Below are positions 53,921-61,945 of a stretch of 64,000 nt of DNA, in pieces (positions within the stretch are counted from its first letter, which is position 1; every line of letters begins with the position of its first letter). The notes beneath the pieces are model-generated. The model was not told the origin of the DNA and did no database searches. It worked only from the letters and a program-made list of their open reading frames with translations. The stretch comes from Mucilaginibacter sp. (GTDB lineage Bacteria; Bacteroidota; Bacteroidia; Sphingobacteriales; Sphingobacteriaceae), in the NCBI RefSeq assembly GCF_025362475.1, contig NZ_JANYGH010000001.1:141509-205508 (forward strand), read 5' to 3'. The position numbers and the translations under genes were made by a program.

Positions 53921-54724
53921 CTATTCTTTCTTACCTGTCGGAACCTGCTTTAAAAGCCATGCCGATATATCGTTTGCCGCCTTGTCGTTTTCGTACCCAA
54001 CTGGTAAACGGCCGTTTGTATATTCATTATAAAGCCAGGGATCGCCAATGGCTAAAACTGTTCCCTTACCATACTTTGCCATAGCAATTAATGCAAATGA
54101 ATTTTTACTCAAAACAGCTTTCGCTCGTCCTTGTAACGTAATAGAACAAACATCTTTCATAAATATCTGATTGGCAGTTTTAAAAACAGGGTTCCCTCTG
54201 GTTTCAATGGCTCCATCTGCAAAATGACTATCATCAATAACATGATTTTGCAGATCGTTATTAAAATGCATACCAAATTTTGCTGCCAGCAGATTAAAAT
54301 GAGGTAACTCCACATTGGCGCTGTCATTAGCAAGCATTACCAACACACCTCCACTTCTCACCCATAAAGCTACAGCTTCCGCATCTGTTTCAGTTATATA
54401 ATTAGGGTTTGGACTTTCCTTTTTGGTATCGGGATCAACAATTATATATATGGCAGTTCCCTTTAAATTAGCCTGGGTTGGCGCCAAAGTAAGTGAATCT
54501 AAGGTCGCACCACATTTCTTAAAGGCATCTCCCCATATGGAATAACCGGTATTTCCTTTTTCATCCCACAGGTAATGAAATCGCTGCGATTTCCCGGCAA
54601 CTTGATGCACCTCATGATTATAATAATAATCTAATTTAACAACCTGTGATTTTGCTTCATATACCGCCGGACAGAGCAGCAGTATGCACATCAACCTTTT
54701 TATAAACATCCTGTAACCCATCAT
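53921..54724 (-). CDS. Secreted DUF4350/GATase-like protein
   Basis: 267 residues with a signal peptide near residue 25 (CPAVYEAKSQ). The fold order (LKGTAIYIIVDPDT, AVALWVRSGGVLVMLANDSANVE, HFNLLAAKFGMHF, FALIAMAKYGKGTVLAIGDPWLYNEY) resembles the glutamine-amidotransferase-like domain that in Bacteroidota is often attached to unsaturated rhamnogalacturonyl hydrolases. The catalytic Cys of true amidotransferases is not seen, so binding rather than catalysis is likely. An operator shared with kduI lies upstream, tying it to uronate use. Confidence 0.72.
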   Translation of the reverse strand: MMGYRMFIKRLMCILLLCPAVYEAKSQVVKLDYYYNHEVHQVAGKSQRFHYLWDEKGNTGYSIWGDAFKKCGATLDSLTLAPTQANLKGTAIYIIVDPDTKKESPNPNYITETDAEAVALWVRSGGVLVMLANDSANVELPHFNLLAAKFGMHFNNDLQNHVIDDSHFADGAIETRGNPVFKTANQIFMKDVCSITLQGRAKAVLSKNSFALIAMAKYGKGTVLAIGDPWLYNEYTNGRLPVGYENDKAANDISAWLLKQVPTGKKE

Positions 54725-54817
54725 AATTAAAAAAGTGTTAACCCCTGTTGTTGATTAATAATTGGTTACCAAATGTATTGCCGAATGCCGTTTTTTACAT
54801 CATCAGGACAAAAAATA

Positions 54818-54839
54818 TTTACTACATCGATGGAGTAAA
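54818..54839. promoter_or_regulatory. LacI-type operator upstream of the secreted GATase-like gene
   Basis: A 22-bp palindrome centred on CG: TTTACTACATC at 54818-54828 and GATGGAGTAAA at 54829-54839 after the centre, with one mismatched pair. It matches the palindrome upstream of kduI at its outer TTTACT/AGTAAA arms and its CA.CG.TG centre. A central CpG is the mark of LacI/GalR operators. Confidence 0.6.
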
Positions 54840-54889
54840 AATAACGAGTATGAGGTAGTAAAAAAAAAACACAAAGTTAAGAGCAAAGC

Positions 54890-55927
54890 CTATTGGCTAA
54901 TTGGACTTGACGAATTGCGTATAAAAACCTGGGTAGGCAGTACTACAGTTTCAAACTCCGTAACAGTTCTTCTGCTTTCAATCAGGCTAATCAGCATTTC
55001 TGTTGCTTTTTTACCCATCTCAAAGCCGGGTTGGTAAACCGTACTTAATGAGGGGCTTAATACATCAGCCAGTTGTGTATTGGTAAAGCCAAGCAAAGCA
55101 ATATCTTCGGGGATTTTAAGACCTAATTTATGCAGCAACAGCAAGGTTGTGGTGGTAATCCTGTCCGAAGCGGTAAAAATAGCATCGGGACGGTTTGGCG
55201 ACAATAAAAGCTCATTAAGCGCTTTTTCTATTTCATCAAGATCCTTACCGCCGTGAAGGCAATATTTTATATATCGTTCATCGGGTTTAATGTCATTCTC
55301 TTCGAGCGCCAGCAGGTAACCCTTTAATCTTTCGGCGGTGATAGATACGTTTACAGAACTTGTAATGTGCGCGATTTTTCGGTACCCGGCATCTATCAAT
55401 GCTTTAGTAGCTTCATAGGCACCCTGAAAATTATCCGCAATCACTTTGTGGGTTTCAATTTCATCACTTACCCTATCAAAAAAAACAATGGGCAGGCCTT
55501 TTTCGTGGAGCTTTTTAAGATGATCAACATTATTTGTTTCTGTGGATAAGGATATCAGCAACCCATCAATTGAGCGGTAGATTAAATGATTTACATTTAA
55601 CATCTCCAGATCATAGGATTCGTGGGTTTGCGTGATAAATACATTATAGCCTTTGCTATGCGCAATAAATTCTATCCCGTTAATAACCTGGGAAAAAAAA
55701 TGATTATCAATGGCAGATACCACAATTCCTAAGGACTTACTGTTTCCCTGCTTTAAGCTTTGGGCCATGGGGTTAGGCTGATAATTGAGCCTTTTAGCGC
55801 ATTCCAGGACCCGCTTTTTGGTTTTCTCCCCAATTTCATGACTATCCTTTAACGCTTTGGATACTGCTGAAGTGGAAATCCCCAATTCTTTGGCAATATC
55901 TTTTATAGTGACCGCCCCCAAATTCAT
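54890..55927 (-). CDS. LacI family transcriptional regulator
   Basis: About 345 residues. Start placed at MNLGAVTIKDIAKELG, giving the usual LacI helix-turn-helix (IKDIAKELGISTSAVSKALKDSHEIGEKTKKRV) and hinge helix (YQPNPMAQSLKQ). The periplasmic-binding-like sensor follows (SLGIVVSAIDNHFFSQVINGIE; GLLISLSTET; AIFTASDRITTTTLL; IALLGFTNTQLADVLSPSLS). It probably responds to a uronate breakdown product and represses kduI and the neighbouring secreted genes via the two related palindromes. Confidence 0.92.
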   Translation of the reverse strand: MNLGAVTIKDIAKELGISTSAVSKALKDSHEIGEKTKKRVLECAKRLNYQPNPMAQSLKQGNSKSLGIVVSAIDNHFFSQVINGIEFIAHSKGYNVFITQTHESYDLEMLNVNHLIYRSIDGLLISLSTETNNVDHLKKLHEKGLPIVFFDRVSDEIETHKVIADNFQGAYEATKALIDAGYRKIAHITSSVNVSITAERLKGYLLALEENDIKPDERYIKYCLHGGKDLDEIEKALNELLLSPNRPDAIFTASDRITTTTLLLLHKLGLKIPEDIALLGFTNTQLADVLSPSLSTVYQPGFEMGKKATEMLISLIESRRTVTEFETVVLPTQVFIRNSSSPISQ

Positions 55928-55944
55928 ACTTATACAATTACTTA

Positions 55945-55992
55945 ACCTATGTTTACTATAGTTCAATAAACTAATCAATAGTAAACATAGGT
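55945..55992. promoter_or_regulatory. Large inverted repeat upstream of the lacI-type gene
   Basis: ACCTATGTTTACTAT at 55945-55959 and its exact 15-base complement at 55978-55992, 18 bases apart. It begins 18 bases before the regulator's start codon, so it could be an autoregulatory site or two separate binding sites. It shares only the TTTACT word with the other operators. Confidence 0.5.
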
Positions 55993-56041
55993 AAATTAAC
56001 GAAAATATAAATCCGGCATTGGCCAGGAATTAAACAACTGA

Positions 56042-56857
56042 TTAAACGCCGCCAAAAATAGAAAACCCGCCATCTACACAAATCATAGATCCGGTTACAA
56101 ATTTGGATGCATCACTTAACAGCCACACCAGGGCGCCTATCAATTCATCAGGGTGACCGAAACGTTTAAATGGGGTTTGTTTTATTACCAGTTGCCCCCT
56201 GTCTGTATATCCACCTTCGGGTTTGGTAAGCAGGCTGCGATTTTGCTCGGTGAGGAAAAAGCCCGGTGCCAAAGCATTCATCCTAATGGCATCGCCGTAA
56301 CGGTTGGCTAACTCCACCGCAAACCATTGATTATAACAATCAACTGCGGCCTTGCCAATATTATAGCCCAACACTTTGGTAATGGCGCGTTTGGAGTTCA
56401 TAGAAGAAATATTGACGATGCTGCCTTTACCTGTCTGTGCAATAGCCTCGCCAAATACCTGTGTAGGGATGATAGTTCCCCAGGTATTTAGATCCATTAC
56501 AGATTTCATACCGGCAATATTCATTTTAAAAATATCCTCATCGGGTTGCAAAACGCCTTGCGGCATATTACCACCGGCTCCATTCACCAGTCCATCCAAC
56601 CTGCCGAAAGTATCCAGTAGTTTAGTTTTAGCTATTTGCAATTCCGCTTCGTTTAAAACATCAGCCACCAGCGCAACCGCTTTGCCGCCATTTTGGTTTA
56701 TGGCAGCTGCACGCTCCTCGGCTATATCTGCATTTCTGCCTAATATGCCCACCGCGCCCCCTGCCTCTACAATACCGTTTATAAACGAATTACCTAATAT
56801 GCCTGTACCGCCCGTAACTACAATTACTTTACCGGCCAATGAGAAATTATTTTCCAA
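56042..56857 (-). CDS. SDR oxidoreductase, probable D-mannonate/2-keto-3-deoxygluconate-type dehydrogenase
   Basis: 271 residues if the TTG at 56857 is the start; the only in-frame ATGs lie inside kduI. FSLAGKVIVVTGGTGILGNSFINGI binds NAD(P). GAGGNMPQGVLQPDEDIF, NISSMNSKRAITKVLGYNIGKAAVDC (Ser, Tyr, Lys) and the ending GSMICVDGGFSIFGGV complete the family. In Bacteroidota this subgroup is often annotated D-mannonate oxidoreductase; next to kduI a KduD role is equally plausible. Lies 22 bases after kduI. Confidence 0.85.
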   Translation of the reverse strand: MENNFSLAGKVIVVTGGTGILGNSFINGIVEAGGAVGILGRNADIAEERAAAINQNGGKAVALVADVLNEAELQIAKTKLLDTFGRLDGLVNGAGGNMPQGVLQPDEDIFKMNIAGMKSVMDLNTWGTIIPTQVFGEAIAQTGKGSIVNISSMNSKRAITKVLGYNIGKAAVDCYNQWFAVELANRYGDAIRMNALAPGFFLTEQNRSLLTKPEGGYTDRGQLVIKQTPFKRFGHPDELIGALVWLLSDASKFVTGSMICVDGGFSIFGGV

Positions 56858-56879
56858 TGTATTATTCTTTTTTAATTGA

Positions 56880-57710
56880 TTATCGGATATCTGGAATAGC
56901 AATGGGGTCCATATCGGTGTAATCAAGATTTTCGCCTGCCATTCCCCATATAAAACTATAACTTGCTGTTCCACTGCCGGCATGAATGCTCCAGGGTGGC
57001 GAAACTACCGCGTCATAATTATTCATGGTGATATGACGGGTTTCCTGCCCCTCACCCATATAATGAAATATCTTTTGCCCCTGCGGTACATCAAAATAAA
57101 AATAGGCTTCCATACGGCGGTCATGTACATGGGGCGGCATAGTATTCCATACGCTGCCATCATGCAAAATGGTTAAACCCATTACCAGCTGGCAACTTTT
57201 TATACCCTCCAGGTGGATGTATTTATTGATGGTACGATGATTGGCTGTGGATGCCGAGCCAAGGGTAACTTTTACAGCATCCGCATGCGTTAACAGGGTT
57301 GTTGGATACTGTGCATGCGCCTGTGCCGAAAGCATATAGAAAACGGCTGGCTCATCGGCATTTTTACTGGCGAAATGCACACTTTTTGCACCCTTGCCTA
57401 TGTACAGGCAATCCAGTTTTTTAACGTCGAATGATTGCCCGTCAGCTACAATAACACCATCACCGGCAACGTTGATAATACCTATTTCCCGGCGTTCCAA
57501 AAAATATTCAGCCCTTAGGTTGGGGTAATTTGGCAACAGGACTTCTGTATTCACCGGGTGGGCAAAACCAACAATCATCCTATCGTAATGGGTATAAGTG
57601 CAATTAATATCACCGGGATGCACCTGGTTTTCTATTAAAAAACGACTTCGTATAGTTGCTGTATCGTAGCGTTTAAAATCCTCCGGATGTACACTGTGTA
57701 ATACTTTCAA
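56880..57710 (-). CDS. kduI: 5-dehydro-4-deoxy-D-glucuronate isomerase KduI
   Basis: 276 residues from a TTG start at 57710, which gives LKVLHSVHPEDFKRYDT, the known N-terminus of the family; a longer frame to 57758 adds unrelated residues. The zinc site of the cupin is clear: PPHVHDRRMEAYFYFD with two His and a Glu, and a later His in PPWSIHAGSGTASYSFIWGMAGEN. Converts 5-keto-4-deoxyuronate, from pectin or other uronate polymers, toward KDG. Regulated probably by the LacI protein two genes on. Confidence 0.93.
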   Translation of the reverse strand: MKVLHSVHPEDFKRYDTATIRSRFLIENQVHPGDINCTYTHYDRMIVGFAHPVNTEVLLPNYPNLRAEYFLERREIGIINVAGDGVIVADGQSFDVKKLDCLYIGKGAKSVHFASKNADEPAVFYMLSAQAHAQYPTTLLTHADAVKVTLGSASTANHRTINKYIHLEGIKSCQLVMGLTILHDGSVWNTMPPHVHDRRMEAYFYFDVPQGQKIFHYMGEGQETRHITMNNYDAVVSPPWSIHAGSGTASYSFIWGMAGENLDYTDMDPIAIPDIR

Positions 57711-57784
57711 GGTTATATATTTTAGTTTAAATCTTTGCAATTCTACAACCCAAACCACGCATTTTAAAAAAATAGCGCACTTAT

Positions 57785-57808
57785 TTTTACTTCAACGTTG
57801 TAGTAAAA
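57785..57808. promoter_or_regulatory. LacI-type operator upstream of kduI
   Basis: A 24-bp palindrome with a single mismatched pair: TTTTACTTCAAC at 57785-57796 against GTTGTAGTAAAA at 57797-57808, with CG at the centre. It lies 75 bases before the kduI start and matches the site at 54818-54839 in its outer arms and centre. Confidence 0.65.
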
Positions 57809-57857
57809 AAGCATATTTCAATGGGTTAAAGTCGATATAGAAAAATTCCTGACGGTG

Positions 57858-57899
57858 AATTTAGGCAAAAAAAAACGGGACAAACGATCAAAATTTGAT
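57858..57899 (+). repeat. Direct repeat R1 (truncated terminator copy)
   Basis: TTAGGCAAAAAAAAACGGGA followed by CAAACGATCAAAATTTGAT. It matches 61048-61088 with one substitution and one A fewer there. In R1 the right arm of the hairpin is missing, so it appears to be a copied half of R2's terminator. Confidence 0.75.
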
Positions 57900-57998
57900 A
57901 GACTTGTTCAATAGGCATTATTCATTTTCAAAATCACAAAAAGTCCATTTTTAAAGTGATTTTTTTGTTTATCATGGCTGTGTTCAACGTCGGAGTGC

Positions 57999-58039
57999 CA
58001 CTTTACAAATAAACCTGATGTCGTGAGTTCGAATTCCGC
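57999..58039 (+). repeat. tRNA 3'-end-like fragment T1
   Basis: Contains GTCGTGAGTTCGAATTCCGC at 58020-58039: a variable-loop/T-arm-like sequence with the TTCGAAT loop but a broken stem. A second copy with CAG in place of TGA lies at 60759-60778; both are preceded by CACTTTA. No 5' tRNA half is present. Confidence 0.6.
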
Positions 58040-58110
58040 TACCTTTTATGACTCATGATGCCGGGACATCGACTGACTCATCCAAATCGCAATTCAATAA
58101 TTAATCTAAC

Positions 58111-59133
58111 TTAAAAAAATATCTTTTTTATTCTGTTCCTCACAGGTACCTCAATATATGTGCTTATTAAAGTGGCAAGTATTATAATGAATGCAAGCGT
58201 TACAAACGCACTGAGCAGAAATCTTAAATGTAATTTAAACATAAGCAAAGGTATAATTACATATAATGACAGGTATTGATGTATTAAATACAGCGGATAT
58301 GAAATTTTGCCAAAAAAACCACTAATTCGTGTTACAATAAATTTAAGCTTATTGAGCACAAAAAGCGTAAATAAGGTGGTATATATTAACAGCATTACAG
58401 CATATTCAAATCTTGACGTATACCCTTTATTCCGGATAAAATCATGTAATATAATCTGGCATCCCAGTAATACAGCTATAAAAAATAGATTTTTTTTCAA
58501 ATAGATTTCATTAATATATATTTTATAAAACAATATACCCAATATAAATAATGGCCAGTAAGGTAAAATAGGGATGTAGTATAATACACAAGCTAATAAA
58601 CTACCTGTTGCTAACTTTACAAAAAGAACTATCAATACTGATACAATTAAACCGATGGATTTTATTTTATTTAAAAAGTTACCCTTGTACAGACAGAACA
58701 TAATAATGTAAAAGTTCATTTCTACAATCATTGTCCAATATGGATCATCCAGATCAGGTACATGAAAGTAGTGCTGAAACATAGTCATGTTGATTAGATA
58801 TTGATTTATATTAACCAAGTGCAGATCATGGAATGATAAATAACAATTCAATATAATTAAACAAAAAGTAAGCGTTACTACTAACCAGTATGTAGGATAC
58901 AACCTGCTTAGCCTGTTTATGATAAATTCACGCCCGCTTTTTACATATTGCAGGGTCATGAAAATAACAAAACCACTTATCATAAAAAAAAGCTCAACAC
59001 CGGTATTACCTAATCGAAGAAAATTAGAGAAGTAGGGCAGAAACCTATTCATCGAAAAGTGGAACAATACTACCATAATGGCTGCAATACCCCGGAAAGT
59101 ATCTAACTCATGAACCCTGATTTTTTTCTTCAA
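58111..59133 (-). CDS. Acyltransferase 3 family membrane protein
   Basis: 340 residues, about ten membrane helices. The N-terminus VHELDTFRGIAAIMVVLFHFSMNR has the family's Arg and catalytic His. GVELFFMISGFVIFMTL and RLSRLYPTYWLVV are also typical. Such enzymes O-acetylate or otherwise acylate surface polysaccharides. It is markedly more AT-rich than the flanking clusters and diverges from a GT39-like gene; both lie inside the bordered insert. Confidence 0.88.
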   Translation of the reverse strand: MKKKIRVHELDTFRGIAAIMVVLFHFSMNRFLPYFSNFLRLGNTGVELFFMISGFVIFMTLQYVKSGREFIINRLSRLYPTYWLVVTLTFCLIILNCYLSFHDLHLVNINQYLINMTMFQHYFHVPDLDDPYWTMIVEMNFYIIMFCLYKGNFLNKIKSIGLIVSVLIVLFVKLATGSLLACVLYYIPILPYWPLFILGILFYKIYINEIYLKKNLFFIAVLLGCQIILHDFIRNKGYTSRFEYAVMLLIYTTLFTLFVLNKLKFIVTRISGFFGKISYPLYLIHQYLSLYVIIPLLMFKLHLRFLLSAFVTLAFIIILATLISTYIEVPVRNRIKKIFF

Positions 59134-59181
59134 AATGTTAGATTTTAGCCTATTTTTACCTTAACTAATAAATATTGATTG

Positions 59182-60732
59182 ATGAACACTGAACCTGATA
59201 GGCTATCAACTAATTTTTTTAAATTTTTTACTATTCTAATAATTATAATCGGGTTAGCATTAGCATTATATCAATTTTTTTTAAACAGGAGCCTTTGGAA
59301 TGATGAGGCCACCTTATCATTAAACATTATTCACCGTTCGCCATCAGGGTTATTAAAACCGTTGGACTACCAACAGGTAGCCCCAATTCTATTTCTGCAA
59401 ATAGAACATTTTTGCTTCTATTTTATCTCGGATTCCACGTATGGGTTAAGATTATTTCCTTTGCTGATCTACTTCGCATCCATATATCTTTTTTACCAAA
59501 TTCTAACCCTCCTTATAAGAAACAATTTAGCGAGGCTGCTAGCATTGGCTCTATTTATTTTTAATTCTGTAATTATCTATTACTCAAGTGAGGTGAAGCA
59601 ATATATGGCCGATGTTTTTGTTGGCTTATTACTTTATTTTTTCTTGTTAAAGCACTACAGGAACGAACAAAATAAATATATCATTTTAGGAATTATTGGC
59701 TCAACGGCTCTTTTTCTTTCCAATATTTCTCCTATTTTATTGTTCACAATATCTCTGTTTCTGATCATAACTTCGTACAAAAGAGAAGTTTTTCCTTATT
59801 TGTTAATGGTGTTTTGTGCCTGGGGAATAAGCTTTGCACTTGATTATTATTTCTTCATTTTTAATCATCCCAGCAGAACTTATATGATTGGTTATTGGAC
59901 CAACGAAAAAGCATTCATGCCGCTAAATCCGATGAAAGGAGATTTTTATAAATTTCTGATCACAAAGTTCCAGATGATCTTTTATTTTCTGTTCGGTTAC
60001 GGATATTTCGGAAAAATATTTCTGCCATTGATTTTGATACTGGGTTTTGTAAAACTTTACTCTTCTCAAAAAAAAGAAAAAGCTTATATTCTCCTAATAA
60101 TTCTGCCGACAATTGTTCAGCTTATATTATCAGCATTTAAACTTTATCCTTTTGAAAAACGATTAATTCTATATCAATTTCCTATTTTAATAATAGGTGT
60201 AGCTATAGGCATCGATTTTTTATTGGATCTTTCAAAAAACAAATTCGGTCTGGCCTCTGCCCGTATCAATAATACATTTGCTATAATTTTATCGGTTTAT
60301 TTGGGATCATTCGTGTATTTTAATGGTTTCCCGATAATGCACACCGAAATAAAAGAAAGCCTTAAATATATTGAACACAGGGCAAAAAAAGATCAGGCCA
60401 TTTATGTGTATGAAGATTTGGTACCTTCTTTTTGGTTTTACCACGATATAAACTACATTAAGTTTAAAAATTACATCTCATACGGTTCTTATAGTCCAAA
60501 CCCAAATGATTATTTGAATAAAGTAACTCAGTTAAAAGGCAAAGTGTGGCTTTTACTTAGCAATGAAGGTACAAACGGATCGAAATTCATTATCAATAAC
60601 TTAAATAAAGCAAATTGCACCAGATTGGATTCATTTAAATATGAGAATGCAAGTGCATATTTATATGATTTGAGCGCTTTAAAAAATCCCGTTCCGGATA
60701 CTTCACGTAAAGCATTATTACTGCATGAGTAG
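59182..60732 (+). CDS. GT39-like membrane glycosyltransferase
   Basis: 516 residues. The first loop has the metal/catalytic DE-type motif SLWNDEATLSLNIIHRS, followed by about ten membrane helices (for example LLALALFIFNSVIIYYSSEVKQY) and a soluble C-terminal domain (about 390-510). This layout is that of the dolichyl/undecaprenyl-phosphate mannosyltransferase (GT39, PMT) superfamily. The likely donor is a polyprenyl-phosphate sugar; the acceptor is unknown. A TTG codon just before the ATG is not needed. AT-rich like its divergent partner. Confidence 0.8.
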   Translation: MNTEPDRLSTNFFKFFTILIIIIGLALALYQFFLNRSLWNDEATLSLNIIHRSPSGLLKPLDYQQVAPILFLQIEHFCFYFISDSTYGLRLFPLLIYFASIYLFYQILTLLIRNNLARLLALALFIFNSVIIYYSSEVKQYMADVFVGLLLYFFLLKHYRNEQNKYIILGIIGSTALFLSNISPILLFTISLFLIITSYKREVFPYLLMVFCAWGISFALDYYFFIFNHPSRTYMIGYWTNEKAFMPLNPMKGDFYKFLITKFQMIFYFLFGYGYFGKIFLPLILILGFVKLYSSQKKEKAYILLIILPTIVQLILSAFKLYPFEKRLILYQFPILIIGVAIGIDFLLDLSKNKFGLASARINNTFAIILSVYLGSFVYFNGFPIMHTEIKESLKYIEHRAKKDQAIYVYEDLVPSFWFYHDINYIKFKNYISYGSYSPNPNDYLNKVTQLKGKVWLLLSNEGTNGSKFIINNLNKANCTRLDSFKYENASAYLYDLSALKNPVPDTSRKALLLHE

Positions 60733-60735
60733 TAT

Positions 60736-60778
60736 CACTTTAATATAGAATACCGGAGGTCGCAGGTTCGAATTCCGC
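60736..60778 (+). repeat. tRNA 3'-end-like fragment T2
   Basis: GTCGCAGGTTCGAATTCCGC at 60759-60778, after GGAG and before CGTCCTGA. It reads like the variable loop, T arm and 3' acceptor strand of a tRNA, but the T stem has a mismatch and no 5' half is seen. Directly downstream CCTGA-GCTAA-TCAGG forms a small hairpin. It starts four bases after the GT39-like stop codon. Confidence 0.6.
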
Positions 60779-61047
60779 CGTCCTGAGCTAATCAGGTCAA
60801 CAGAGCATAAAAAGCCTTTCATTTTACGATTTAAGATTTAATTAGCAGGTTAGCTTAGGCAAGGCACAGGCGAAAGGTTGGAATTAGGATTAGCTTGCGT
60901 TAATACAAATTATAATGCACCGTAAATAATCATTGCAGGGGAAGCCATAAATCAAGGCGCTCAACAAGATTACCAAAGCACACGAGAAACAAGGGATTGA
61001 ACCCTAAAATTCACTGGTTTACTTAGTATTACACACCCGACAACAGC

Positions 61048-61101
61048 AATTTAGGCAAAAAAAACGGGACAAACTATCAAAATTTGATGTTGTCCCGTTT
61101 T
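61048..61101 (+). terminator. Terminator and direct repeat R2
   Basis: AAAACGGGACAA at 61061-61072 pairs with TTGTCCCGTTTT at 61090-61101, a 12-bp perfect stem; the loop contains the palindrome ATCAAAATTTGAT. Bases 61048-61088 repeat R1. Since the genes on both sides converge here, it may end either, but its duplication suggests that it came with a mobile element. Confidence 0.75.
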
Positions 61102-61182
61102 AGTTTTCCCACATGGTACAAAATCACTTCTGACACTCAATCAGTTAGTATTAAATGTTTGAATTATCGATTATATTTTATT

Positions 61183-61557
61183 TTAAACGAGCCTTAGCCC
61201 GATCCTACTGGCTAATTCATCAACGTCCTTGTAAAAGTTCGGCAGTTCTTTTAGGCTGGACTCTTCAGCATGGATAGTGAGGTTTATTGTTATTGTTCTT
61301 TTATCTTGTTTATATGAGCCCTCTGGTTCCTTGAGGATCCAACTTTTATCCTTTGATCTGAGGTAGGCGGACAATATGTCAAATTTTAGTATCTCAGATG
61401 CTTTGATCACTTGATCGATCGAAAGCTCCGACGCCTTGTTAAATACATTATATAATGTACGGGTGGTTGTCCCTAACATGTCTGCAAAATCCTTCACACT
61501 TGGCATACCCGGTTCTTTCAGCTTTTCCTGCAATATTTTTCCGATGTACTCTGACAT
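61183..61557 (-). CDS. HTH repressor-like protein of the right-end mobile element
   Basis: 124 residues. A helix-turn-helix near residues 18-45 (MPSVKDFADMLGTTTRTLYNVFNK) is followed by a short linker and a beta-rich C-terminus (TITINLTIHAEESS). Divergent from a small HTH-like gene with a shared inverted repeat between them, the layout of phage immunity regions. I do not recognise a named family. Confidence 0.72.
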   Translation of the reverse strand: MSEYIGKILQEKLKEPGMPSVKDFADMLGTTTRTLYNVFNKASELSIDQVIKASEILKFDILSAYLRSKDKSWILKEPEGSYKQDKRTITINLTIHAEESSLKELPNFYKDVDELASRIGLRLV

Positions 61558-61633
61558 TCACAAATTTTTGAAAAATTATTCACTTGATTACCAAATACTT
61601 GCGAATCATTTTGCGCATTTATCTGAATTTATT

Positions 61634-61678
61634 TGCATTTAATGTAATATTATTCACACATTCGTATAATTAAATGCA
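61634..61678. promoter_or_regulatory. Inverted repeat in the divergent HTH region
   Basis: TGCATTTAAT at 61634-61643 and its exact complement ATTAAATGCA at 61669-61678. Words of the type TTATTCAC also repeat nearby (about 61575 and 61650). It lies midway between the two divergent regulator genes, as an operator would. Confidence 0.5.
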
Positions 61679-61726
61679 CACAAATTAATAATAATACTGT
61701 CACTCAATCAATAACCCAATAGTGTT

Positions 61727-61945
61727 ATGGAATTCACACCGGAAGAGTTAAAAAATTTAAGAGCGAGCCTACCCAGGGGGGCAGCCAAAATGCTGGCTAA
61801 GCAGCTGGGCCTGGTTGACGGCAGTGTCCGGAACATTTTATCCGGTGGTGCTAAAAACAGTGATGTTTTATTGGCTGCTGTTGAGCTTGCCAAATTGCAC
61901 AGAGCGAAAATTGAAGATGCTAAAGCCGCAATAACCTCTTTATGA
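61727..61945 (+). CDS. Small HTH-like protein
   Basis: 72 residues. LPRGAAKMLAKQLGLVDGSVRNILSGG has the order of a helix-turn-helix, so a Cro-like or other DNA-binding role is likely. No other domain. Its stop overlaps the start of the next gene (ATGA), so they are translated together. Confidence 0.65.
   Translation: MEFTPEELKNLRASLPRGAAKMLAKQLGLVDGSVRNILSGGAKNSDVLLAAVELAKLHRAKIEDAKAAITSL

Larger units (their letters stand above)
57711..58110. other. kduI promoter region and left border of an AT-rich insert
   Basis: 400 bases without a gene. The right part contains half of a terminator-like sequence (57858-57899) repeated at 61048-61088, and a tRNA 3'-end-like fragment at 57999-58039 repeated at 60736-60778. 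Confidence 0.6.
60733..61182. other. Right border region of the AT-rich insert
   Basis: 450 bases without a credible gene. It holds the T2 fragment, the full terminator R2 at 61048-61101, and otherwise unremarkable sequence. Confidence 0.5.

Noticed and set aside
57711..57758. Upstream ATG start for kduI
   Set aside because: The extra 16 residues are unlike any KduI N-terminus, which begins at the xKVLHSVHPEDF segment.
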